Shown here: piece by piece, positions 26,866 to 33,172 of the stretch
Layout: every line of letters begins with the position of its first letter
Numbering within the stretch: position 1 is the first letter of the stretch
Assembly: GCF_900091315.1 (NCBI RefSeq)
Contig: NZ_FLSP01000077.1
Location: 1-42,971 of the forward strand
Source of the DNA: Streptomyces sp. DI166
Lineage (GTDB): Bacteria; Actinomycetota; Actinomycetes; Streptomycetales; Streptomycetaceae
Direction of reading: 5' to 3'
Length of the DNA: 42,971 nt
The notes under the pieces: generated by a model
Seen by the model: only the letters and a program-made list of their open reading frames with translations
Database searches by the model: none
What the model was told of the DNA's origin: nothing
Made by a program: the position numbers and the translations under genes

Positions 26866-26974
26866 CCCACGCAGCCGCAGGCACCGGCACCACCCAACCC
26901 ACATAGCCGCGGGCCGCGGCTACACCCTGAAACCCACATAGCCGCAGACACCGGCACCACCCAACCCACATAGC
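26864..26974. repeat. Pair of 44-bp direct repeats after the GNAT gene
   Basis: Units at 26864-26907 and 26931-26974 differ at three of 44 positions. Both contain CACCGGCACCACCCAACCCA and end in CACATAGC, which runs into dispersed repeat copy B. They start immediately after the GNAT stop codon. Confidence 0.75.
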
Positions 26975-27033
26975 TGCGGGCAGTCGTGCCGCAGGGCGGC
27001 ACGGGTGGGCGCAGCGGCACCCCGCAAGCGCGG
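26971..27033. repeat. Dispersed repeat, copy B, with short arms
   Basis: Shares 20-, 16- and 18-bp blocks exactly with copy A (20103-20199), but has only 4 and 5 bp (GCAG, GCAGC) where copy A has long arms. GTGCCGC (26986-26992) can pair with either of two GCGGCAC copies (26996-27002 or 27014-27020), giving two exclusive hairpins. Confidence 0.8.
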
Positions 27034-27133
27034 CAAGCGACACCCGCCCCCACCGCACCCCCCGCGGCCAGCGTCCCCGCACAAACCCCCAGCTCAGCCC
27101 CCGCTGTCACACCCACCCCTTATCGTGCGAGCC

Positions 27134-28303
27134 ATGACCACCCCGCGCCCCACCGAACTCTCGGCGGACGAGGCCCGCCGCATCGCCCTCCGCGCCCAGG
27201 GCTTCCTGGGCGCCCCCGACCGAAAGTCCGGCGTCCGCGGCATCCTCCGCCACCTCGGCGCCGTCCAGCTCGACACCATCTCGGTCCTCGCCCGCTCCCA
27301 CGAGCTCATCCCGTACGCCCGCCTGGGCGCGGTGGGCCGCACCACGGTCGAGCAGGCGTACTGGAAGGACACCCACGCCTTCGAGTACTGGTCCCACGCC
27401 GCCTGCATCCTCCCCGTCGAGGAGTGGCCCCACTTCGCCTTCCGCCGCCGCGCGTACCGCAACCGCCCCATGTGGGGCCACGAACTCCCCGACGGCGCCT
27501 ACGACCAGGTGATCAAGCAGCTCACCATCGAAGGCCCCCTCACCGCCACGGAGTTGGGCGGCGCGAAGAAGACCAACGACTGGTGGGACTGGTCCGGCTC
27601 CAAGGTCGCCGTGGAACGTGCCCTGATGTACGGCGAGGTCGTCTGCGTGGAGCGCCGCGGCTGGAAGCGCGTCTACGACCTGGCGGAGCGCGCGATCCCC
27701 AGCGACCTCCTGCACGACCAGCTGGACGACACCGAGTGCCTGCGCCGCCTGGTCCGCCTGGCGGGCCAGTCCCTCGGCGTCGGCACGCGCGCGGACATCG
27801 CCGACTACCACCGCCTGAAGGGCGAGCAGGTCGACGCGGTGATCGCCGACTCCGGCCTGGTCCCGGTCACGGTGGAGGGCTGGGCCAAACCCGCCTGGGC
27901 CGACCCGGCGGCCCTGGCCACACCGCCCCGCGGCCGGCACCGTACGACCCTGCTCTCCCCGTTCGACTCCCTGATCTGGGAACGGGCGCGCACCGAGCGG
28001 ATCTTCGGCTTCACCCACCGCCTGGAGGCCTACGTCCCCAAGCAGAAGCGCGTGTACGGCTACTTCGCGATGCCCGTCCTGGCCGGCGGCCGTCTGGTCG
28101 GCCGAGTGGACCCGGCCCGTGAGGGCCGCACCCTGGTCGCCAAGCAGGTCACGCTGGAGAACAAGAAGGCGGTCCCGGCCACGGCCCAGGCCCTGCTGGA
28201 GGCAGCGAGCTGGGTGGACTGCACGAACGTCCGCGTGGAGCGGGTGGACGCGCCGGAACTGCGCGAGCCCCTGACCCAGGCGGTCAACGCCCTGCTGTCC
28301 TGA
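27134..28303 (+). CDS. AlkZ/YcaQ-type DNA glycosylase (winged-helix crosslink repair protein)
   Basis: This 389-residue protein belongs to the HTH_42 family of tandem winged-helix DNA glycosylases, which remove bulky alkylated bases and unhook interstrand crosslinks. The catalytic QxD motif of the YcaQ branch is seen as Q45-L46-D47 in GAVQLDTISVLARSHELIPYARLG (in pieces). The antibiotic-linked AlkZ branch has QxQ instead, so this is the general-repair type. Other family marks are YWKDTHAFEYWSHAACILP, WWDWSGSKVAVE and LLSPFDSLIWERART. The ATG at 27134 lies after the dispersed repeat region; the open frame upstream through the repeat is not protein-like. No antibiotic biosynthesis gene is nearby. 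It is convergent with the orphan response regulator gene. Confidence 0.88.
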   Translation: MTTPRPTELSADEARRIALRAQGFLGAPDRKSGVRGILRHLGAVQLDTISVLARSHELIPYARLGAVGRTTVEQAYWKDTHAFEYWSHAACILPVEEWPHFAFRRRAYRNRPMWGHELPDGAYDQVIKQLTIEGPLTATELGGAKKTNDWWDWSGSKVAVERALMYGEVVCVERRGWKRVYDLAERAIPSDLLHDQLDDTECLRRLVRLAGQSLGVGTRADIADYHRLKGEQVDAVIADSGLVPVTVEGWAKPAWADPAALATPPRGRHRTTLLSPFDSLIWERARTERIFGFTHRLEAYVPKQKRVYGYFAMPVLAGGRLVGRVDPAREGRTLVAKQVTLENKKAVPATAQALLEAASWVDCTNVRVERVDAPELREPLTQAVNALLS

Positions 28304-28328
28304 TCCACCCGCCCGGGAGACGAGGGGC

Positions 28329-29072
28329 CTACCGGATCTCCAGGATCTTCTCCCGCATCGCGTAGACCACGGCCTCCATCCTGGAGTGCAACTGCAGCTT
28401 CTCCAGGATGTTGCGCACATGGTTCTTCACGGTGTTCTCGGAGATGAACAACTCCTTGGCGATATCGCGGTTGTTCATCCCCGTGGCGACCAGCTTGAGC
28501 ACCTCCAGCTCACGGTCCGTCAGCCGCGGCGCCGGAACCAGCCGCCGCTCGTCGGTCCGCTGGATCATCGACTTGAACTCGGTCAGCAGCTTCGACGCCA
28601 TGGACGGGCTGATCTGCGACTGCCCGTCGGCCACCGCGCGAATCGCGGTGGCCACCTCGTCGGTGGAGATCTCCTTCAGGAGATAACCCGTCGCCCCCGC
28701 CTTGATCGCGTCGTAGAGGTCGGCCTCCTCGTCGCTGATCGTCAGCATGATGATCTTCGCGCTGGGTGCCACCTCCTTGATGGAGGTGCAGGCCTCGATC
28801 CCGCCCCGCTTCGGCATCCGGACATCCATCAGCACGATGTCGGGCAGCAGATCGGCGGCCTTGTCGACGGCCTCCGCGCCGTCCCCGGCCTCACCGACGA
28901 CCTGGATGTCCTCCTCGGCGGCGAGCACGATCTCCAGTCCACGGCGGAAGAGGGCGTGGTCGTCCACGACGAGGACTCTGATCGGCTCCTTGCGTGAGGA
29001 GCCCGTGTCCGGGCCCATGCCGACGACGTCGTCGGCGTCCTCGTCCCGCATCGGTCCGAAGGTGTCCGCCAT
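28329..29072 (-). CDS. Orphan NarL/LuxR-family response regulator (OrrA-like)
   Basis: This 247-residue regulator has a receiver domain (residues 31-148) with the acidic pair D37/D38, phosphorylatable D83 in IVLMDVRMP and the conserved Lys in GYLLKE. It is followed by a LuxR helix-turn-helix, LTDRELEVLKLVATGMNNRD and ISENTVKNHVRNILEKL. A 30-residue acidic tail precedes the receiver. The ATG at 29072 has an excellent GGGGGAGG upstream; longer in-frame starts are disregarded. No histidine kinase gene is adjacent, so it is an orphan. By position beside hpf and comF it corresponds to what I recall as OrrA (SCO3008) of S. coelicolor, reported to affect antibiotic production and development; this assignment is from memory. 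Its partner kinase cannot be seen here. Confidence 0.9.
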   Translation of the reverse strand: MADTFGPMRDEDADDVVGMGPDTGSSRKEPIRVLVVDDHALFRRGLEIVLAAEEDIQVVGEAGDGAEAVDKAADLLPDIVLMDVRMPKRGGIEACTSIKEVAPSAKIIMLTISDEEADLYDAIKAGATGYLLKEISTDEVATAIRAVADGQSQISPSMASKLLTEFKSMIQRTDERRLVPAPRLTDRELEVLKLVATGMNNRDIAKELFISENTVKNHVRNILEKLQLHSRMEAVVYAMREKILEIR

Positions 29073-29214
29073 CGTTCCTCCCCCTGAAGGCTGTGGCTGG
29101 TCAGGTGCCATCGCCAACCCAAGGCAGCGGCCCACCGGTTGGGCCGGTGCGGCCATGATTTCATGCCCGGACGCCACCGGGGTGACAGAGCGGGGCGCGA
29201 AGGGGTCGCACACC

Positions 29215-29251
29215 GGTGCCCCTGGGGGCGCACGCGCGCTCCAGGGGCACC
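29215..29251 (-). terminator. Terminator downstream of hpf
   Basis: Perfect 11-bp arms GGTGCCCCTGG (29215-29225) and CCAGGGGCACC (29241-29251), with inner GCGC pairing, begin 24 bp after the hpf stop. No T-run is needed in this GC range. Confidence 0.75.
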
Positions 29252-29274
29252 CGCTTGCTCGTCAGCCGGGCGGA

Positions 29275-29967
29275 TCAGCCGCCCAGCGTGCCACCGGCCG
29301 CCTGGTTGTCCCCCTCAGCGACCATCGGGTCGGTGTTGAGGTGGATCACGCCGTAGTCGTAGGCGTGCCGCCGGTAGACGACACTCGGTTCCTTGGTCTC
29401 GGAGTCGATGAACAGATAGAAGTCGTGCCCGACCAGCTCCATCTCGTAGAGAGCCTGGTCGAGGGACATCGGGGAGGCGACGTGTGTCTTCTCGCGTACG
29501 ACGAGAGGGCCTTCGCCCTTCACTTCCAGCGAGCCGATCTTCTTGGTGGGAACGCCGTCCGGCTCTTCCTCCTGGAAGGTGTGGCCGTTCCCGTTGAGCG
29601 TCGCCGCGCCCGGCACGTGGTCGGGGACCTCGGCTGCCGTGAGCCGTCGTGCGCCCCGGCGCGAGTAGCGCTTGTCGTGCTGCTTGCGCAGTCGTGCGTC
29701 AAGCTTCTCCGCCGCCAGGTCCAGCGCCGCGTACGGGTCGCTGGCCGACGCCTCCGCCCTGATCACCGGACCGCGGGAGCGGAGCGTGATCTCCACTCGG
29801 TCCGAGCGGTCGGCCTGTCGGGGGTTGGGCTCCTTGGACACCTCGACGTCGAGGCTGATCACCTTGCCATCGAGCTTCTGGATCTTCTCCAGCTTCAGCT
29901 TCTCGGCCACGTGCTTGCGGAACCGCTCGGGCACCTCGGTCTTGCGGCCCTTGACGACGATGTCCAC
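29275..29967 (-). CDS. hpf: Ribosome hibernation promoting factor, long form
   Basis: This 230-residue protein has the N-terminal HPF/RaiA domain (residues 1-105: VDIVVKGRKTEVPERFRKHV, then LDLAAEKLDARLRKQHDK). An acidic linker and the C-terminal domain of long HPF follow (about 165-225: SPMSLDQALYEMELVGHDFY and YRRHAYDYGVIHL), which pairs two ribosomes into 100S dimers. The GTG start at 29967 has GGAG six bases upstream; the frame is open further but the extra residues do not resemble the family. A sigma-R-like promoter overlaps the comF end about 300 bp upstream, and the leader carries two hairpins. This suggests induction by stress and control at the RNA level. It sits between comF and the orphan response regulator. 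Confidence 0.95.
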   Translation of the reverse strand: MDIVVKGRKTEVPERFRKHVAEKLKLEKIQKLDGKVISLDVEVSKEPNPRQADRSDRVEITLRSRGPVIRAEASASDPYAALDLAAEKLDARLRKQHDKRYSRRGARRLTAAEVPDHVPGAATLNGNGHTFQEEEPDGVPTKKIGSLEVKGEGPLVVREKTHVASPMSLDQALYEMELVGHDFYLFIDSETKEPSVVYRRHAYDYGVIHLNTDPMVAEGDNQAAGGTLGG

Positions 29968-30281
29968 GCAGAACTCCGTTCCCGGATCGCTCCGCTCCAA
30001 CGGCGGAGCATCTCCCTTTTGCACCAGGTTCCGGTGAACCCCGGAACCTCGGACTCGGTGACTTCCACCTCCTCCTCCCCCGCGGGCAAGATCTCCACCC
30101 CGCCGGCTCGGGTGAATACGAAAACCCGCAGCACGGCATTCAGATATGAGAGGGATGGCCTGCGCCTTTCTCTCACAACCGAACATATCTCGCCCGGACG
30201 GATGTCGTCACCCTCTACCGCGGCGTACCTCCGTTCAGGTGAATTGGCCCTCTCATAACCTGCAACGATGCAAGTCAGGCG
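29968..30281 (-). other. Long structured leader of hpf
   Basis: The 314 bp before the hpf start contain no supported gene. Read on the minus strand there are two hairpins: GGTTCCGG-N6-CCGGAACC (30048 to 30027) and GCTCCGC-N7-GCGGAGC (30009 to 29989). The second ends about ten bases before the GGAG ribosome-binding site. A 93-codon frame beginning at 30176 overlaps the hpf start and is judged fortuitous. If the promoter at 30264-30289 is used, the leader is about 290 nt. Confidence 0.55.
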
Positions 30282-30289
30282 TCAGTTCC
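30264..30289 (-). promoter_or_regulatory. Putative sigma-R-type promoter for hpf
   Basis: On the minus strand GGAAC (30289-30285), an 18-base spacer and GTT (30266-30264) match the GGAAT-N18/19-GTT pattern of the thiol-oxidative-stress sigma factor SigR of Streptomyces, with one change in the -35. It overlaps the comF stop codon. Confidence 0.5.
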
Positions 30290-31144
30290 GGTTTATTTCG
30301 AAAGCATCCGGAGAAGCCGCGACGACCGCCGCGCGGAGCCCGTCACCTGCCCGGATACGGCCCGCCTGGGCCGCCTCCACCGGCACCCCGTACCTTCGCA
30401 CCGCTGCCTCCACAGTTACTCGCGTACCCACTTCCCCTGTCCTTTCCCGACCATCCACCCCGCACACCGCCTCTGCCACCGAGGCGCTCCCCGTCAGCCG
30501 CACCGCGCGCGCCGCCTCCGCCAGCGAGGCACCGGTGGTCATCAGATCGTCGACCAGCACCACCTGCCCCTCACCCAGCAGCAGCCGCGCGTGCGGCACG
30601 ACCACCAGCGCGCCGGCCAGATTGTCCTGCCGCTGCCGGGAGTTGAGGCCCGACTGGTCGGCCACGGCCCGCCGCTGACGCAGCGCGGCGAGCACCCGCG
30701 CCGGGGTGCCGGTGCGCCGCAGCTCGGCCGCCGCCGTGAGCGCGATCCGCCGCGCCGGATCATGCCCCCGGGCCCGCACGGCCCCGCGCGCCGACGGCAC
30801 AGGCACCAGCAGCACCGCACCACCACCCGTGCGGGCGCCCGTACCACCATCCGCGGCCAGCCCCGCCCGTACGGCCCCGCCAGCGCCACGCCGAGCGGTG
30901 CCGCCAGCGCCAGGGCGCCGCGCTCCTTGTGGGCCAGCAGGGCGGCACGGACCTGGTCCGCGTACCGTGCGGCCGCGTGCACGACCGGCAGCCCGAGCGG
31001 CTCCGGATCGGGCCGCACCCGGCACGGCCCGGCCCCGCTCAACGCCGTACGGCACCTCGGGCACAGCACCGTACGAGGCCTTCCGCAGCCGCCGCACTCG
31101 GACGGCAGCACCAGATCCGTGAGGTCACGCCACCACCGCCGCAT
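30282..31144 (-). pseudogene. comF: ComF-family phosphoribosyltransferase, frameshifted
   Basis: Two overlapping frames together give one ComF protein of about 287 residues, but 863 bp is not a multiple of three. The N-terminal part (from ATG 31144) has the zinc ribbon C17-x2-C20-x7-C28-x2-C31 (CGGCGRPRTVLCPRC) and runs to APLGVALAG. The rest continues one frame over as AVRAGLAAD and VLLVPVPSARG, then the PRPP loop VVLVDDLMTTGASLAEA. The switch falls at a run of four Gs (30875-30878, written C on the plus strand); one more G would restore the frame. Without repair the first frame ends near 30542 and loses the PRPP site. ComF proteins assist DNA uptake or repair in some bacteria; the role in Streptomyces is unclear. 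This may be a natural mutation or a sequencing error. Confidence 0.85.
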
Positions 31145-31184
31145 GTCCACCACTGTGCATCCCGGTCCGCGCACCGGCCACCCC

Positions 31185-31207
31185 TGTGGAAAACCACCTG
31201 TGGATAA
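31185..31207 (-). promoter_or_regulatory. Pair of DnaA-box-like 9-mers
   Basis: On the minus strand TTATCCACA (31207-31199) and TTTTCCACA (31193-31185) lie 14 bp apart in the comF-lpqB gap, same orientation. Each differs by one base from the Streptomyces DnaA box TTGTCCACA, and the first is the E. coli consensus. Confidence 0.45.
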
Positions 31208-31276
31208 CTCCGCCGCAACAGCCGCACTACCGCGCCACGGCCTCCCCCACCCTTTCCAGCACCCTTTCCGACATGC

Positions 31277-31306
31277 GAAAACGGCTGCCCCCAACGGAGA
31301 CAGCCG
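31277..31306 (-). terminator. Rho-independent terminator after lpqB
   Basis: On the minus strand CGGCTG (31306-31301), a 13-base loop, CAGCCG (31287-31282) and then TTTTC. It is one of few hairpins in the window with a T-run. It starts 31 bp after the lpqB stop, so comF is probably transcribed separately. Confidence 0.7.
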
Positions 31307-31336
31307 CTCACACCGGCCAGGACACGGCCGGGCCAC

Positions 31337-33172
31337 TCACCCCGGATAGACCGGCGCCGTCCCGTCCGTCACGACCTTCTGCCACTGCCCGCCCGAATGG
31401 AGCCGCACGATGCCATCCTCCGAGTAGGCCACCAGCGGAACCTGGTCGTTCTCGGTCGCCGCGATCGCCTTCACGCCGGTCAGCGCGGCGGGCGCCGGCC
31501 CCTCCGGAGTGGAGCCGTCGGCCTGGACGTACCGCAGGGTCTGGACTCCGTTGGGCTCGCGCCCGACCACCACGAGCCGGCTGTCGCCCGCCCAGGACAC
31601 GGTGGTGACCTCCTCCAGGCCCGGCGTCGCCGACCGCAGTTCCATCACCGAGACGATCGGCCGGTCCTCCCCGGGCTTCGCCTCCCGCTCGATGCGCCCG
31701 ATGTACAGGGACGACGTGTCGCCCTTGGCCACCACGAGCGCGATCCGCACGCCGTCCGCGGCCACCCGCACCGACTCGATCCGCCCGTCCAGCCCCGGCG
31801 TGCGCACCTCAAGGGGCTTGCCCGCGCCGTTCTCCAGCAGGAGCAGCCTCGGGTCGTCGGGGTTGCGGTCGGCGATCCACAGGTTGTGCTGCGCGTCCCA
31901 GCTCGGCGTCGTCAGCCGGTCGCCCTCCGACTTGCCCGCACTGCGCAGCACGGGCTCGCCGAGCGACCCGCCCGACACCAGCGAGCCGACGAACAGCTGC
32001 TTGCCGTCCCGGCTGACTCCGGCGCCCATCTGCTCGTCCCGGGAGACGGCCGCGGCCCGCAGCTGCGTCTGCCCCTCGCCCAGCGCGCCCGGCACCGCCT
32101 CCGGCGTCCGCGAGCCCTCCTGGGCCGCCATCCGCACGAGCCGGTGCTCCTCGTCGATGAAGTACAGGTGCTCGGCCTGCTCCGTGACCCCCCGCGCGGC
32201 CGCGGCCTCGGGTCCCTCGGTCAGCGAGCACAGCTGGCGGTCACCGGACTCCAGCGCCACCTCCTCGATCGACGGCGAGAGGCTGCGCAGGGTGAACAGC
32301 AGCTGGGCCGCCATCTCCGTGCACTTGTTCAAGCCGACCCGGGCCGCCTTGTCGTTGAGCGGCACGGTCAGCTTGTTCTGCTCGTCGGGCATCAGCGTGG
32401 TGACGCCCTTCGCCAGCGCGGTGCCCGTGGGGAAGGCCGTCCGGACGACCGGCCTGAGCAGACTGGTGGGTCCCTTCAGCAGGGAACGCACCATCTGCGT
32501 CATCGGATCGACGCGCTCACGGACATAGACGGGATCGGCGACCGCCGCCGGCTGACGGCTGCTCCCGGTCGCCCCGTTCGAGGCGAAGAAGTACTTGTTG
32601 ACCGCGGTGTAGTTGCGCTCGAAGTCGCCCTGCCCCATGACCACGCCCTGGGGCAGCTTGTCGATGCGCCACTGCTTGGTCTTCGGGTCCCGGGACAGAT
32701 GCAGCAGCGCCTCGTAGCCGCCCTCCGCGGGGGCGTACGACTGCTGCTCGTCGACCGTGGCCACCTTGGTGCCGCTCAGCGCGAACGTCGTCTCCCCGGT
32801 CTCCTCCGGCCCCCGCTGCTTGGACACCTCGAAGGCGTCCGGACCGTCCGCGAGGACCGTCGTACCCGCCTTGGGCCGCCACGCCTTCGCCGCGTCCTCG
32901 GTCAGGTACTGGCTGGCCATCTCGTAGTTCGGATCGTCACTGGTCAGCGCCTCCAGGAAGCCCTGCACCAGCTGGGTGGGCGTGGCGTCCTCCGGCGGCG
33001 GCACCGCGAACACCTGCACCAGGGTGTCCTGCCCCGGCGTGGAGTCCACCCCGCTGAGATCCCCGCTGTCGGGCATCGAGGCGCACCCGGCCAGCAGTAC
33101 GACGCCGCAGGCGGCGAACGCCACCGCGCGCCTCGGCCGCCGCCGGGTACCCCCGTCGCGGTCAGCGCCCAC
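31337..33172 (-). CDS. lpqB: MtrAB-associated lipoprotein LpqB
   Basis: This 611-residue lipoprotein is the accessory partner of the MtrA-MtrB two-component system; in mycobacteria LpqB binds the outer domain of MtrB. The signal peptide ends in the lipobox LLAGC with Cys30. A GerMN-like domain covers roughly residues 60-330 (TQLVQGFLEAL, VRSLLKGPTSLLRP), and a beta-propeller-like C-terminal half follows (repeating LWIADRNP, VRVAADGVRIALVV, VSWAGDSRLVVVGR). The GTG start at 33172 has GGGGAGG seven bases upstream and overlaps the mtrB stop by 11 bp, which indicates coupled translation. It is the last gene of mtrA-mtrB-lpqB before a terminator. It should sit on the outer face of the membrane and tune MtrB. 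Confidence 0.95.
   Translation of the reverse strand: MGADRDGGTRRRPRRAVAFAACGVVLLAGCASMPDSGDLSGVDSTPGQDTLVQVFAVPPPEDATPTQLVQGFLEALTSDDPNYEMASQYLTEDAAKAWRPKAGTTVLADGPDAFEVSKQRGPEETGETTFALSGTKVATVDEQQSYAPAEGGYEALLHLSRDPKTKQWRIDKLPQGVVMGQGDFERNYTAVNKYFFASNGATGSSRQPAAVADPVYVRERVDPMTQMVRSLLKGPTSLLRPVVRTAFPTGTALAKGVTTLMPDEQNKLTVPLNDKAARVGLNKCTEMAAQLLFTLRSLSPSIEEVALESGDRQLCSLTEGPEAAAARGVTEQAEHLYFIDEEHRLVRMAAQEGSRTPEAVPGALGEGQTQLRAAAVSRDEQMGAGVSRDGKQLFVGSLVSGGSLGEPVLRSAGKSEGDRLTTPSWDAQHNLWIADRNPDDPRLLLLENGAGKPLEVRTPGLDGRIESVRVAADGVRIALVVAKGDTSSLYIGRIEREAKPGEDRPIVSVMELRSATPGLEEVTTVSWAGDSRLVVVGREPNGVQTLRYVQADGSTPEGPAPAALTGVKAIAATENDQVPLVAYSEDGIVRLHSGGQWQKVVTDGTAPVYPG

Noticed and set aside
29895..30176. 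A 93-codon minus-strand gene overlapping the hpf start
   Set aside because: It overlaps hpf by 73 bp, its C-terminal half is only hpf in another frame, and it lacks a domain; treated as leader sequence.
30875..30878. Programmed -1 frameshift in comF
   Set aside because: A four-G slip is possible, but there is no proper slippery heptamer or clear downstream structure, and two similar single-base gaps in other genes point to indels.
31185..31207. Chromosome replication origin
   Set aside because: Only two DnaA-box-like words are present and none of the usual oriC neighbours (dnaA, dnaN, rpmH) is in the window.
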